Shown: positions 1-10,034, counted from the stretch's first letter. The stretch is 64,000 nucleotides of DNA from Candidatus Planktophila lacus (GCF_002288325.1 NZ_CP016780.1:930001-994000); one strand, 5' to 3'. The notes: generated by a model not told the origin, from the sequence alone. Translations and numbers: made by a program.

Positions 1-1809
1 AACTAGGCGGCGAAGAACTGCATCACGGTTTGATTCAAGAACCATATCGATAAAGTCGATAACGATGATTCCACCAAGGTCGCGCAAGCGAAGTTGGCGT
101 GCAATTTCTTCGGCAGCTTCCAAGTTGTTCTTGGTAACTGTCTCTTCGAGGTTTCCACCCTTACCGATGAATTTACCGGTGTTGACGTCGATAACGATCA
201 TCGCTTCAGTGCGATCGATAACTAGCGAACCACCTGAAGGTAGATAAACCTTGCGATCAAATGCCTTAGCGAGTTGTTCTTCAACGCGGAAGTCAGCGAA
301 TAGATCGCCAGTTCCGGTGTACTTCTCAAGCTTGGTCACAAGTTCAGGAGCAATAGATCCCAGGTAAGAACTGATTTCTTCCCATGCTTCATTGCCTTGA
401 ATTGTTAACTTGCGGAAATCTTCGTTAAAGATATCGCGGATAACGCGCACTGCAAGATCTGGCTCTGAGAGTAGAAGTGCTGGTGCGTGGAAGTTTGGAT
501 TTTCAGATTTCTGATAAATATCTTCCCATTGCGCCTTTAGACGTGCGACATCGTTTGTGAGTTCTTCTTCGCTAACGCCTTCTGCAGCGGTGCGAACAAT
601 TACCCCTGCTTCTTCAGGGATTAAGTTCTTTAAGATCGCCTTTAAACGTGTGCGTTCTGATTCAGGAAGGCGCTTTGAAATACCGCTCATTCCGCCGCCA
701 GGAACATAGACAACATAACGGCCAGGAAGTGAGATCTGGCTAGTTAAGCGCGCACCCTTTTGACCGATTGGATCTTTAGTAACTTGTACAAGAACAGGTT
801 GACCTGTCTTCAAAACCATTTCAATTTTACGTGGTTGAGTTTCAGAGATACCTGCAGCATCCCAGTTAACTTCACCTGCATATAGAACAGCGTTGCGACC
901 TTTGCCGATATCAACGAACGCCGCTTCCATAGATGGAAGAACGTTCTGTACGCGACCGAGATAAACGTTTCCGACATAAGAAACGTTGGCGTTACGGTTT
1001 ACGTAGTGCTCAACCATGACTTTATCTTCGATAACTGCGATCTGAATGCGATCACCAATCTGGCGAACTACCATCTCGCGATCAACGTTCTCGCGACGCG
1101 CTAGAAATTCTCCATCGGTAATGATTGTTCCGCGACGGCGATATGGCTCGCGGTAATCTCCACGATTATCGTTACGTCCGCCTCGATCGCGATCGCGATC
1201 GCGACCACGGCTACGTGTTCCACGTTCGTTACGTTCTGCGCGAGCAGGACGTTCGGTGCGTTCACGAACTTCGCGGACCTTAACAACTGTTATTACGCCA
1301 TCTTCATCAACGGTCTCGCCAGGTGTTACACCTTCGCCAGTTGCACGGCGGCGGCGACGACGACGATGAGTTGTACCTTCAGCGGAATCTTCGCTGGAAT
1401 CCTCTGAAGTATCTGTTCCTTCATCTGAAGTATTTGCATCGGCGCCATCTGCACCCGGCTTACGACGACCGCGACCACCACGACGGCGGCGGCGATTGCG
1501 TCCACCACGGCCATCTGAATCTTCTGCATCGGCAGAATCTGGTGCTGCTGCAGAAGTGCTTACCTTCTCGTCAGATCCACTTTCGACTTCAACTTTCTTT
1601 GCGCTCTTCTTTGCAACAGCCTTTGGGGCTTTTTCGACCGGAGCTGCCTGAAAAATTGGGACAGGAATCGAAGGCGCTTTCTTCTTCGACTTACTTTCAA
1701 CCGCCTCCGTTACCGGGGTTGCTTCAACATCTGCGCTTTGTTCAGCAGGTTTCTTCTTACTTGTCTTTTTCACCGCACGTTTGCGCGGTGACTTTGGCTC
1801 AATCGCCAT
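1..1809 (-). CDS. rne: Ribonuclease E/G, partial (3' end outside window)
   Basis: Endoribonuclease of the RNase E/G family, which cuts single-stranded AU-rich RNA in mRNA decay and rRNA/tRNA maturation. The reading frame runs from an ATG at 1809 (AGAGGA upstream) to the window edge without a stop, giving 603 codons. The first 190 or so residues are low complexity: a Lys/Ala-rich stretch, then Arg/Gly/Asp-rich blocks (RNRRRRRGGRGRR, an Arg-Asp run) typical of the N-terminal extension of actinobacterial RNase E. The S1-like part and the catalytic DNase I-like part follow. The metal-binding Asp motifs are visible as VIDVNTG near residue 538 and VIDFIDM near 580. The zinc-link Cys motif would lie beyond the edge. 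The gene follows the mre cluster, as in other Actinobacteria, where rplU-rpmA-obg usually come next. Confidence 0.96.
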   Translation of the reverse strand, partial: MAIEPKSPRKRAVKKTSKKKPAEQSADVEATPVTEAVESKSKKKAPSIPVPIFQAAPVEKAPKAVAKKSAKKVEVESGSDEKVSTSAAAPDSADAEDSDGRGGRNRRRRRGGRGRRKPGADGADANTSDEGTDTSEDSSEDSAEGTTHRRRRRRRATGEGVTPGETVDEDGVITVVKVREVRERTERPARAERNERGTRSRGRDRDRDRGGRNDNRGDYREPYRRRGTIITDGEFLARRENVDREMVVRQIGDRIQIAVIEDKVMVEHYVNRNANVSYVGNVYLGRVQNVLPSMEAAFVDIGKGRNAVLYAGEVNWDAAGISETQPRKIEMVLKTGQPVLVQVTKDPIGQKGARLTSQISLPGRYVVYVPGGGMSGISKRLPESERTRLKAILKNLIPEEAGVIVRTAAEGVSEEELTNDVARLKAQWEDIYQKSENPNFHAPALLLSEPDLAVRVIRDIFNEDFRKLTIQGNEAWEEISSYLGSIAPELVTKLEKYTGTGDLFADFRVEEQLAKAFDRKVYLPSGGSLVIDRTEAMIVIDVNTGKFIGKGGNLEETVTKNNLEAAEEIARQLRLRDLGGIIVIDFIDMVLESNRDAVLRRLV

Positions 1810-1826
1810 GGCACCAAATCCTCTAT

Positions 1827-1842
1827 GCGTTTAATTAAACGC
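1827..1842 (-). promoter_or_regulatory. Perfect palindrome in the rne 5' leader
   Basis: The 16-base sequence GCGTTTAATTAAACGC is a perfect palindrome lying a few bases upstream of the rne ribosome binding site. As RNA it can fold into a 6-bp stem with an AAUU loop. E. coli RNase E is known to autoregulate through hairpins in its own 5' leader. A similar role here is inference. It could also be a protein-binding site. The rest of the 242-base gap (1810-2051) shows no gene. Confidence 0.5.
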
Positions 1843-2051
1843 GCTCTGGCTTGTAGATACTCAACTAGCTAGCGCCCCGAACGGGATGCGCACTTGGGTC
1901 AAATCCTTCAAGCAAATCTCTGTGGGTACTTCTGTGTTAGTCCGCCGCTGGCTGTGTGCCGCGAATTGGTTCGCGAGCCGCGCTGAACTGTTGGGGTAAG
2001 TATGCCAGAAGATGGGGGTAAATCGCGAAATGAGCGGGGTTTGCGCCTGAA

Positions 2052-3212
2052 TTAGCCGCGGTGGCGAGCGTTTACGTTTTGCAATAGACCGAAACCGATC
2101 ATATTGGCGAACATGCTTGAGCCACCATAAGACAGGAATGGCAGCGGAACACCAGTCATAGGCATCATACCTAGAGTCATACCGATGTTTTCAAATGTTT
2201 GAAATGCAAACCAAGCGATAACACCGGTGCAAACTAATTTTCCATAAGGGTCGCTAGATCTTCGGGCGATTCCAAATGCCCGCATCAAAATAATTAGATA
2301 TAAGAGAATGATAAATCCGCAACCAAGAAAACCTAACTGCTCTCCAGCAACTGTGAAGATAAAGTCAGTTTGTTGTTCTGGAACAAAGCGGCCATTTGTT
2401 TGAGGCCCATTAAATAAACCAGTACCAAGTAAACCGCCTGAGCCCACGGTAATTCGAGCTTGGCGAAGTTGATAACCACTCCCCTGCGAATCCGCATTTG
2501 GATCAACAAAAGCCTGCAAGCGTTTAACTTGGTAATCATTTATAACGCCGACTTGCACAGCTGCAAAACTTCCTACAACGGCAACAATTATTAAACCTGC
2601 AACCCAACGCAGTGGCGCACCAGATACGGCGATGATGGTCACGACCGCGATGCTAATAATAAAAACAGTACCCATATCTGGTTGTGCCAAAATTAAGAGA
2701 ACGGGGACTGCGGCGATAACTAAGGCCTGCATCACATCTCGGTGAGATGGCGAATCTGAATCGTGGTTTCGTTCAGATAAAATCATTGACATACCTACGA
2801 TGATTGAAATCTTTGCGAGTTCTGCCGGCTGAACTTGGAATCCACCAGGTAGACCGATCCACGCGTTTGCACCATTTACTTCTTCGCCAATGCCTGGAAT
2901 CAAAACCAGGGTAAGCCCAACAACGCCGCCGATCCATAAGAACGGCGTGTACGCGCGAATCAATCGGTAATCAATGATCGTGGTTCCCCAGGCAAGTAGC
3001 GAACCAATCAAAATATTTACAACATGGCGCTTTAAGTAGTACTCGGGATCTAAACCATTTGCCGCATACCAATTTCGCGTTGCGGCATAAACCAAAAGAG
3101 TTCCGATCACCAACAACGCAGCAACGGCAATTGTGAGGATTGGATCAAAACCGGCAAAAGCAGAGGGGCGCTGAGCTTTTCGGTAGTTAATGCGCTGGGA
3201 CATCAAGCTCAT
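2052..3212 (-). CDS. rodA: RodA, SEDS peptidoglycan glycosyltransferase
   Basis: Polytopic membrane glycosyltransferase that polymerises lipid II during cell elongation, paired with the transpeptidase PBP2. The 386 residues hold about ten hydrophobic segments. They carry the SEDS signature region GSGGLLGTGLFNGPQT followed by FVPEQQTDFIF, whose Asp is essential in characterised RodA proteins. The C-terminal PLPFLSYGGSS motif is also present. The start ATG overlaps the end of mrdA as ATGA, so the two are probably translationally coupled. A second in-frame ATG lies three codons in. It is the last gene of the mreB-mreC-mreD-mrdA-rodA run, 242 bases before rne. Confidence 0.96.
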   Translation of the reverse strand: MSLMSQRINYRKAQRPSAFAGFDPILTIAVAALLVIGTLLVYAATRNWYAANGLDPEYYLKRHVVNILIGSLLAWGTTIIDYRLIRAYTPFLWIGGVVGLTLVLIPGIGEEVNGANAWIGLPGGFQVQPAELAKISIIVGMSMILSERNHDSDSPSHRDVMQALVIAAVPVLLILAQPDMGTVFIISIAVVTIIAVSGAPLRWVAGLIIVAVVGSFAAVQVGVINDYQVKRLQAFVDPNADSQGSGYQLRQARITVGSGGLLGTGLFNGPQTNGRFVPEQQTDFIFTVAGEQLGFLGCGFIILLYLIILMRAFGIARRSSDPYGKLVCTGVIAWFAFQTFENIGMTLGMMPMTGVPLPFLSYGGSSMFANMIGFGLLQNVNARHRG

Positions 3213-5299
3213 TTGGCACCCTTAACTTTTGTTGCTGGAGAAATCTTCGGCAATCCTACGGGCGGAATTCCACTTGGGAACAAAATCTTCGCTGAACTTA
3301 CCTTCGATCCCTCAACGCCAAATAAAGTCTCGTAAATCTTGCGCGTTCCTACACCTGATACTGATGCACCAAAACCACCCTGGCTCACCATCATGACGAC
3401 GGCAAATCTAGGTTTATTGGTTGGACCGTAGGATGCAAACCAAGATGTATCTGCCTTCGCGCTGCCATTTGGATTGCGACCAAAAACTTGCGCTGTTCCG
3501 GTTTTTCCACTGATAGGAATCGGAAATGAGTTAAATGCTCCAGCACCAGTTCCACTGATTACAACTTCGCGAAGTGAACCATGAAGGAATTTAATCGTCT
3601 CCTTAGTTGCAGGAATTACTCCTAATTTCTCTGGCTTAAACTCCTTGATTACGGTGCCATCAGTTTTCACAATTGCTTTGGCAATAGTTGGCTTCAAAAT
3701 AGTTCCGCCATTGGCAATCGCGGCGTACATCTGCGCCAGCTTTAGTGGAGATATAACTGTGTCACCCTGGCCAATTGAGAAGTTAACTGCATCTCCTGCG
3801 CGAATCTTGTCACCATCTAAACAGTTTTCATATGCGAGTTGTACCAAGAACGCGGTTTGCTGACTCTTTGAGGCGCGCTCTTTGTAATTGCAATAGAAAT
3901 CTTTATTCTGTTCATACCAAGATTTACGCCATTCGCGATCTGCTAATCGTCCAGATGATTCAGATGGCAGGTCAATTCCCGTCTTTACGCCAACCTGAAA
4001 TCCTTTTGCCGCGCTAAAGAAGTGGTCCTTTGCATTTGATTTAGGTTTTAGGCCACCATCGCGAAGCCATTCATCAAAGGCGATGCGATACCAAATAGTG
4101 TCACAGGAAACCGCAATCGCCTTTTTCATTGAAATTCGCCCCTGCGCTTTGCTTTCGAAGTTTTGAAAGGCGCGCGTACCTACTTCAACTTGTGAAGGAC
4201 AATCGTAAGAAGCGTTTAAGTCATAACCTGCATTGGCTGCAGCAACTGCCGAAACTGCTTTAAATGTTGAAGCAGGAGCAAAGAGTCCTTGCAGTGCACG
4301 CGAAAGCGCTGGCACACCAGCCTTTTCGCTATAGAGATTCTTGGCTTCAGCAACAGTTAGTCCGCGCTCGTATGAATTTGGATCGTAAGTTGGATATGAA
4401 GCCAATGCAATTATCTGTCCATTACGTACATCCATAACGACTGCGGCTGCGCCATCTGATGGATATCCCATTGATCGCGCACGTCGCACTGCATCAGCTA
4501 GCGCCGATTCGGCAGCGGCTTGAACGCGAACATCAATACTTGTTACTAAGTGATTTCCACCAACTGGCTTTGAATTTTGAGTGGTACTTGTTACCGCCTC
4601 TTTGCGGTCAACAATCACCGTTTTTATTCCTGGTGATCCACGTAAATACTCATCGTATTGAATCTCAAGTCCTGCTTTACCAATTGACTCAGATCTGAAA
4701 TAACTTCTGCCGTTAGCGCCCGATAAATCTTCTTCTGTTAGCGGTCCTATGTAACCAAGTAAATGCGCAGCATTAGCGCCAGCGTTTGCCGGATAGTTTC
4801 TGATCGAAACTGGCGTTGCCGAGACTCCGGGATATTGATCTGGGCGTTCAACTATACGTAGGGCAAGTTCAGGGTCTGCTTCTTTAGTTAACGGAATAGG
4901 TTGAAAGCGAGATCCGGTCCAGCATCCCGCACGTTCTCCCTTGGCAAGTTCTCCGCAAAGTCTGGTTCTTTGATAGATATCTCTATATTCAATCTTTAGC
5001 AAAGTTGAAAGACTTCGCAGAACTGCAACACCTTTATCTGACTGGCGATCCAATTTTGTGCGATCTACGGTGATAGCGACACCGACTCTGTTAAGTGCCA
5101 GTGGCACCCCAGATGAATCAACTATTAACCCACGTGTTGCAGGCGTGACAACATCGCGACTTTGAATAGATAGTGCGGCTTCACGGTATTTCGGACCTGC
5201 AGCAACCTGAAGATAGAACAAGCGGCCCATTAATCCAAAGAGCAGAGAGAAAATAAAGATTTGTACTACTAAAAGGCTAAGTCTTGCGCGCTGATTCAT
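3209..5299 (-). CDS. mrdA: Penicillin-binding protein 2 (elongation transpeptidase)
   Basis: Class B penicillin-binding protein that cross-links peptidoglycan in the elongasome. The 696 residues comprise an N-terminal membrane anchor (LLVVQIFIFSLLFGLMGRLF), a PBP dimerisation domain (about 60-260) and a transpeptidase domain. The catalytic SxxK is STFK near residue 345, the second motif is SCD (AVSCDTIWY), and the third is KTG in SGKTGTAQVFG. The catalytic domain has a long insert containing NKDFYCNYKERASKSQQ. The start overlaps the end of mreD by four bases and its stop overlaps rodA. A frame start upstream of 5299 is not needed. Confidence 0.96.
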   Translation of the reverse strand: MNQRARLSLLVVQIFIFSLLFGLMGRLFYLQVAAGPKYREAALSIQSRDVVTPATRGLIVDSSGVPLALNRVGVAITVDRTKLDRQSDKGVAVLRSLSTLLKIEYRDIYQRTRLCGELAKGERAGCWTGSRFQPIPLTKEADPELALRIVERPDQYPGVSATPVSIRNYPANAGANAAHLLGYIGPLTEEDLSGANGRSYFRSESIGKAGLEIQYDEYLRGSPGIKTVIVDRKEAVTSTTQNSKPVGGNHLVTSIDVRVQAAAESALADAVRRARSMGYPSDGAAAVVMDVRNGQIIALASYPTYDPNSYERGLTVAEAKNLYSEKAGVPALSRALQGLFAPASTFKAVSAVAAANAGYDLNASYDCPSQVEVGTRAFQNFESKAQGRISMKKAIAVSCDTIWYRIAFDEWLRDGGLKPKSNAKDHFFSAAKGFQVGVKTGIDLPSESSGRLADREWRKSWYEQNKDFYCNYKERASKSQQTAFLVQLAYENCLDGDKIRAGDAVNFSIGQGDTVISPLKLAQMYAAIANGGTILKPTIAKAIVKTDGTVIKEFKPEKLGVIPATKETIKFLHGSLREVVISGTGAGAFNSFPIPISGKTGTAQVFGRNPNGSAKADTSWFASYGPTNKPRFAVVMMVSQGGFGASVSGVGTRKIYETLFGVEGSKVSSAKILFPSGIPPVGLPKISPATKVKGAK

Positions 5300-5817
5300 A
5301 TCCGACTCTTAACATCAAAGAGCGCTTCATGAATTCTGGTAACAACAGGTAGTAGTAGCGGAGCAAGTGCTGCTGACCAGAAAGCAGAAGAGAACAGTGA
5401 GACAAAAATTGACCAAGTGCTGCCAATATCACTGCCAAGGAAGAGTCCAAGAATTAAGTAGATCAAGCGGATTACTACGACTGCTGCCGCGACTGTGAAG
5501 ACCAATGAAATTGGATTACCTCGGAAGTTATCGTCACCGTAACCAAGATAAGAGACTGCAAAGCCCGCCAGGATCATTATCAAAGTCCACTGCCCCATAG
5601 GTCCTGAAGTGGTTTGAGAAAGATCCATTAAGAGACCAGCGCCAAAACCAGTTAGCGCTCCCATTTCTGGAGTGCCGAGCGCAGACCAGAGAAGCGCGAA
5701 TATTAAAAATAGTGAGAATCCCCCACCGAATAATTTAAATTGGCTAACCACACTCTCTTGCAGAATATAGATAAGTGTAAATATTGGAAGTGAGATAAAG
5801 AATCTGCGGGCAAACAT
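5296..5817 (-). CDS. mreD: Rod shape-determining protein MreD
   Basis: Small integral membrane subunit of the elongasome that interacts with MreC. The 173 residues form about five transmembrane helices. The conserved segment FALLWSALGTPEMGALTGFGAGLLMDL includes the G-x-GLLxDL feature usual in MreD, here split by only a few residues. Sequence identity in this family is low, so the call rests on hydropathy, the short motif and its position between mreC and mrdA. It begins directly after the mreC stop and ends in a four-base overlap with mrdA. Confidence 0.9.
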   Translation of the reverse strand: MFARRFFISLPIFTLIYILQESVVSQFKLFGGGFSLFLIFALLWSALGTPEMGALTGFGAGLLMDLSQTTSGPMGQWTLIMILAGFAVSYLGYGDDNFRGNPISLVFTVAAAVVVIRLIYLILGLFLGSDIGSTWSIFVSLFSSAFWSAALAPLLLPVVTRIHEALFDVKSRI

Positions 5818-6741
5818 TTATGGGGCTGGCGATTCTGATGGTTGAGCGTAGATAGTCACAGTTGGAACTGGCGTTGGAACCGGCGCTCTTGGAACTAGCG
5901 CATCGCGTGGATCCTCTTTTGGCGCTGATACAACAACTGCCACAGTGCTAAGTGAAGAGAAATTAACGTAGAGCTTGATGTCAGCAGTTTGGGTTACCGC
6001 ACCTGCTGCATTATCTACCGCGGTTACTTGGCCGATAGGAACGCCGGGAACAAATGGTCGATTGTTGACGCTGCCGCGAGCCAGAATTACATCGCCGACC
6101 TTAAGAGTGGTTTGGTTATCTAAAAGTTGAAGTACCGCTTTGGAGGTTCCTTGACCGCTTAATATTCCAATTTGTTGGCCGCCCGCGACTCTTGCTCCGA
6201 CTTTAAATGCCGGATCGGTTGCCAGCTGCACCAGCGCGCTATTTGGATAAGAAATTTTCACAACGCCAACTAAACCTAGCCCAGTAATAACCGTCATATT
6301 CTGCCGAATACCGTTATTAGTTCCGGCATCAATAGTGATTGTTTGGGTGAATGAAGAAGTAGATCCGAGTGAAATTACTTTGGCATTAACAACTTTATAT
6401 TTTGCGGTTCCGGCTAGATCAAGCACTGACTTTAATTTTTCAAGCTCGGCATCTGCGTTCTTGCGATCAATTAGCTCTTTGCGCAATTTTTCATTGGCCG
6501 CCTTCAAGCGCTCAATTTCTCCACGAGTGCGACCCAGTTGGGTTACGTCAGAGAAGAAATTTCCAACCGGGCGAAAGATTGTGGCGGCAACAGATTGAAC
6601 TGGCGAAAGCGCAGATTGCGAACCATTACGTAGCCCAGTGATCACTTGTACGCCACGTAGATCTAAGGTAATTAGAAATAGCGCAGTAACAATCAGTGAA
6701 ATGAGAAGGAGACGACCGCGGTTGTCGCCGCCGCTACGCAT
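5818..6741 (-). CDS. mreC: Rod shape-determining protein MreC
   Basis: Bitopic membrane protein that links cytoplasmic MreB to periplasmic cell-wall synthases. It has an N-terminal transmembrane helix (LLLISLIVTALFLITLDL, about residues 11-28) and a coiled coil (about 70-105, EIERLKAANEKLRKEL). The extracellular beta-barrel domain carries the family pattern NNGIRQNMTVITGLGLVGVV. The C-terminus ends in a Pro-rich tail (PRAPVPTPVPTVTI). It lies nine bases after mreB and abuts mreD, all on the minus strand. Confidence 0.95.
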   Translation of the reverse strand: MRSGGDNRGRLLLISLIVTALFLITLDLRGVQVITGLRNGSQSALSPVQSVAATIFRPVGNFFSDVTQLGRTRGEIERLKAANEKLRKELIDRKNADAELEKLKSVLDLAGTAKYKVVNAKVISLGSTSSFTQTITIDAGTNNGIRQNMTVITGLGLVGVVKISYPNSALVQLATDPAFKVGARVAGGQQIGILSGQGTSKAVLQLLDNQTTLKVGDVILARGSVNNRPFVPGVPIGQVTAVDNAAGAVTQTADIKLYVNFSSLSTVAVVVSAPKEDPRDALVPRAPVPTPVPTVTIYAQPSESPAP

Positions 6742-6750
6742 CTATAAAAC

Positions 6751-7782
6751 CTATCGACGAGGCTCGGAGATCAAAACCTTTTCAAGGGCTTCGAACTCTT
6801 CAATGCACTTTCCGGAACCTTCAACAACTGCATCCAATGGACGGTCAGCGATATGAATTGGCATTCCGGTCTCTTTGCGAAGACGCTCATCTAGACCCTT
6901 AAGAAGCGCTCCTCCACCAGTAAGAACAATTCCGCGATCCATAAGATCTGAAGAAAGTTCTGGTGGACATTTATCGAGCGTGCTCTTTACTGCGTTGATG
7001 ATCGCATTTACTGGCTCTTCGAGCGCTTTGCGAATTTCTGCAGCGGAAACAACGATTGTCTTTGGAAGTCCGGTTGCAAGATCGCGACCACGGATTTCTG
7101 CATCGTTTTCACCTTGTAGTGGATATGCAGAACCAATCGCCATCTTGATTTCTTCTGCTGTGCGCTCACCGAGAAGAAGTGAGAATTCGCGCTTAACCCA
7201 GTTAATAATTGATTGATCGAGCTCATCTCCACCAACGCGAATTGAAAGGGATGTAACGATTCCGCCGAGTGAGATAACGGCAACTTCAGTTGTTCCGCCA
7301 CCTATATCTACAACCATATTTCCTGTCGGTTCGTGGATTGGAAGACCGGCACCGATTGCTGCAGCCATTGGTTCTTCGATGATGTAAACCTTGCGAGCAC
7401 CTGCTGCATAACCAGCATCTTTAACTGCGCGCTGTTCTACACCTGTGATACCTGAAGGAACGCAAACGACGATGCGTGGCTTTGCCAAGTAACGACGGCG
7501 GTGAACTTTCTGAATGAAGTACCGGAGCATGCGCTCGGTTGTATCGAAGTCTGCGATAACGCCATCTTTAAGTGGACGGATCGCAACGATATTTCCAGGT
7601 GTGCGACCGATCATCTTCTTAGCTTCAAGACCAACAGCAAGGATTCCGCCGGTGTCTTGGTTTACAGCAACTACTGAAGGCTCGTTTAGAACAATGCCAC
7701 GACCACGTACGTAGACCAGGGTGTTTGCAGTTCCCAAGTCAACGGCCATATCTCGGCCGATAAATGACATTTTATTACTCAT
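6751..7782 (-). CDS. mreB: Actin-like cell shape protein MreB
   Basis: Actin-fold ATPase that organises lateral wall synthesis. The 343 residues match the usual family length. The nucleotide-binding motifs are visible: phosphate 1 ([20 protein letters not shown]), phosphate 2 ([20 protein letters not shown]) and the adenosine motif ([15 protein letters not shown]). A second in-frame Met four codons in ([10 protein letters not shown]) could be the true start. It begins a tight run of five shape genes. The presence of the full set predicts a rod or curved cell with lateral growth. Confidence 0.97.
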   Translation of the reverse strand: MSNKMSFIGRDMAVDLGTANTLVYVRGRGIVLNEPSVVAVNQDTGGILAVGLEAKKMIGRTPGNIVAIRPLKDGVIADFDTTERMLRYFIQKVHRRRYLAKPRIVVCVPSGITGVEQRAVKDAGYAAGARKVYIIEEPMAAAIGAGLPIHEPTGNMVVDIGGGTTEVAVISLGGIVTSLSIRVGGDELDQSIINWVKREFSLLLGERTAEEIKMAIGSAYPLQGENDAEIRGRDLATGLPKTIVVSAAEIRKALEEPVNAIINAVKSTLDKCPPELSSDLMDRGIVLTGGGALLKGLDERLRKETGMPIHIADRPLDAVVEGSGKCIEEFEALEKVLISEPRR

Positions 7783-7825
7783 GTTTAACCCTTCAGTTAA
7801 TCGCTTTGCTTTGAATTAATTGGAA

Positions 7826-8245
7826 TTACTTGCCGAAGAAAATTTCGATTTCGCGTGCTGCAGATTCTGGTGAATCAGAACCATGCACGATGTTCTGAAC
7901 AACTTTTGTGCCTTGATCGCGAGCTAGATCGCCGCGAATTGTTCCGGGCGCTGCAACCGTTGGATCAGTTACTCCAGCAAGGGAACGGAAACCTTCGATT
8001 ACGCGATTTCCTTCGGCAACTATTGCAACGATCGGACCTGACATCATGAACTCAACTAGTGGTTCGAAAAATGGTTTGCCTTGATGTTCTGCGTAATGAC
8101 GTTCGAGAAGTGCACGATCTGCCTGCATCATCTTGAGCGCGGTTACAACATAACCTTTCTTCTCTATACGCGAAATAACTTCGCCTACCAATTGGCGGCG
8201 TACGCCATCTGGCTTTACGAGGATCAAGGTCTTTTCTGTGCTCAC
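7826..8245 (-). CDS. ndk: Nucleoside diphosphate kinase
   Basis: Transfers the gamma phosphate of ATP to nucleoside diphosphates through a phosphohistidine. The 139 residues are full length for the family. The active-site histidine is in [12 protein letters not shown] (His121), and the N-terminal [14 protein letters not shown] motif is intact. The start codon is GTG (8245), with AGGCAG just upstream. It lies between DUF4233/folC and mreB, the usual actinobacterial arrangement. Confidence 0.97.
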   Translation of the reverse strand: MSTEKTLILVKPDGVRRQLVGEVISRIEKKGYVVTALKMMQADRALLERHYAEHQGKPFFEPLVEFMMSGPIVAIVAEGNRVIEGFRSLAGVTDPTVAAPGTIRGDLARDQGTKVVQNIVHGSDSPESAAREIEIFFGK

Positions 8246-8296
8246 CTGCCTAGTCTATTAGGCATCTGGGTGTGTCCGCTCCATGGCTATTTCGCC

Positions 8297-8650
8297 CTAC
8301 TTTTCATCGCCTTTGCGGTCGGCGGGGTTACCTTGCGCCAAAAGGGCGGCGCGGGCGGCCTCACCCTTACGGCCAACAATTATCGCCGCAATCCATAACC
8401 CCACGAACATGACATTAACAATCGCCATGGATGGAACAACAAAGCTATATGCAGCCATTGCGATCTGAAGAATTGAACCAAAGATCCAACCTGAGCGCTT
8501 CTTGAGAAGTCGAATTGCATAGATCATTAAAAACATAACTACTGCGCCATAAATTAAAGTCAGCGGCTCGCCGCTATCTTTCGCAAGCAACATTGCAAAA
8601 CCCATAATCAAAAATTCCATGGAAAGCACAGCAGAACCAAGTATGCGCAT
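8297..8650 (-). CDS. DUF4233-type small membrane protein
   Basis: A 117-residue protein with about four hydrophobic segments (for example VLSMEFLIMGFAMLLA and LTLIYGAVVMFLMIYAIRLL). It fits the DUF4233 family, which in Actinobacteria is regularly found between folC and ndk. Its function is unknown. The start ATG shares its A with the folC stop (TAATG), so translation is probably coupled. The C-terminus is charged and cytoplasmic in appearance. Confidence 0.85.
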   Translation of the reverse strand: MRILGSAVLSMEFLIMGFAMLLAKDSGEPLTLIYGAVVMFLMIYAIRLLKKRSGWIFGSILQIAMAAYSFVVPSMAIVNVMFVGLWIAAIIVGRKGEAARAALLAQGNPADRKGDEK

Positions 8651-10020
8651 TATTTGCCTTCCTCAATCGATGACTTCGCATATTTCTTTCGCACCGCAGT
8701 GCGAGCTTCGCCAACCGTGACTACTGATCCGGTTATCAAGATAGCTAACGATTCTTCACTAAGTGGACGAACTGAATCCTTAATGGCTTTATCAATTGCA
8801 TCGGTAAGCGTTGGCTGAGCAAAGACTCGGTCAGCGCCAAATATTTGGGTTGCTAAAGCCTCTAAATCGCCAACTGCCATTGATCGTGCAGCCGAGTTAG
8901 TTGTAACAATTATTTGGTTCATTATCGGCTCCAGCGCCTGCAAAATTCCTAGAGCATCCTTATCTGCCATAAGGGCAACAATTCCTGTGACATCATCAAA
9001 GGTGAATTCACTCTGAATGGTTTCTGCAATCGCCTTAGCTCCATGCGGGTTATGTGCGGCATCCAAGATAATTGTTGGATCGCGATGAATAATCTCGCAA
9101 CGCCCTGGTGAGGTCACATTGGCAAACCCGGCGCGCACCGCATCTATATCCAAATCTTGTTCTCCGAAAAATGCTTCAACAGCGATCAAGGCAGCCGCCG
9201 CATTTGATGCTTGGTGCTTGCCGTGTAGCGGCAAGAAAATATCGTCGTAATGTCCACGCAAACCTGTAATTGAGATCAACTGACCGCCTACTGCAATCGC
9301 GCGAGAATCAATTGAGTATTCAAGGCCTTCACGTGCTACATCAGCACCGACTTCAGCGGCTCTGCGTAGTAGTTCTACCGCTGCTTCGGGCTCTTGTTGT
9401 GCCAAGACTACAAAGCCTTGTTCCTTGATAATTCCCGCTTTAGTAGTCGCAATTTCTGCAATTGTGTTTCCGAGGTACTCCATGTGATCTAAGCCGATCG
9501 GCATAATCACCGATACATCGGCATCGACAACATTTGTTGCATCCCACTGTCCACCCATGCCGACTTCAATTACTCCGACATCAATCGGATGTTCTGCGAA
9601 AGCGGCAAAGGCCAGCGCGGTAATGGCTTCAAAGAATGAGATTGGGTTATCAAACTTGGTATCCATTAAATCTAGGTAAGGGCTGATGTCGTTAAAGGAG
9701 AAGATCATCTCTTTAGCATCGATCGGTTGGCCGTTGATACAGATACGTTCTAGATAACTTTCTAGGTGCGGGCTGGTGAAGCGACCCGTGCGTAGACCCA
9801 TCTCAAATAGAAGTGAATCGACCATACGTGATGTTGTGGTCTTGCCGTTGGTGCCACCGATATGAATCGTTGGATAAGTAAGTTGTGGCGAGCCAAGCAT
9901 GTCAACGAGTGCTGAGATTCTTTCAAGAGTTGGTGCGATGCGATTTTCTGGCCAGCGCGCGAGCAAAGCTTTTTCGATTGCGTCTATGCGCGCCTGATCA
10001 TCTGGATTGATGTTATTCAT
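8650..10020 (-). CDS. folC: Folylpolyglutamate synthase / dihydrofolate synthase
   Basis: Adds glutamate to dihydropteroate and to folates in an ATP-dependent ligase reaction (Mur ligase fold). The 456 residues contain the P-loop HIGGTNGKTTTSRMVDSLL near residue 53, the folate ligase segment GVIEVGMGGQWDATNVVDAD, and ILDAAHNPHGA in the C-terminal half. It follows valS after 14 bases and runs into the DUF4233 gene in a TAATG junction. Confidence 0.96.
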   Translation of the reverse strand: MNNINPDDQARIDAIEKALLARWPENRIAPTLERISALVDMLGSPQLTYPTIHIGGTNGKTTTSRMVDSLLFEMGLRTGRFTSPHLESYLERICINGQPIDAKEMIFSFNDISPYLDLMDTKFDNPISFFEAITALAFAAFAEHPIDVGVIEVGMGGQWDATNVVDADVSVIMPIGLDHMEYLGNTIAEIATTKAGIIKEQGFVVLAQQEPEAAVELLRRAAEVGADVAREGLEYSIDSRAIAVGGQLISITGLRGHYDDIFLPLHGKHQASNAAAALIAVEAFFGEQDLDIDAVRAGFANVTSPGRCEIIHRDPTIILDAAHNPHGAKAIAETIQSEFTFDDVTGIVALMADKDALGILQALEPIMNQIIVTTNSAARSMAVGDLEALATQIFGADRVFAQPTLTDAIDKAIKDSVRPLSEESLAILITGSVVTVGEARTAVRKKYAKSSIEEGK

Positions 10021-10034
10021 AATTTATATGCGAT

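Noticed and set aside
1183-1204. Tandem GATCGC repeat like the HIP1 element of cyanobacteria
   Set aside because: It encodes an Arg-Asp run in the RNase E extension. The repeat is local and explained by coding.
1323-1838. 171-residue plus-strand frame rich in Leu/His
   Set aside because: It is antisense to the Arg-rich N-terminus of rne, whose repeats keep other frames open. It has no ribosome binding site or domain.
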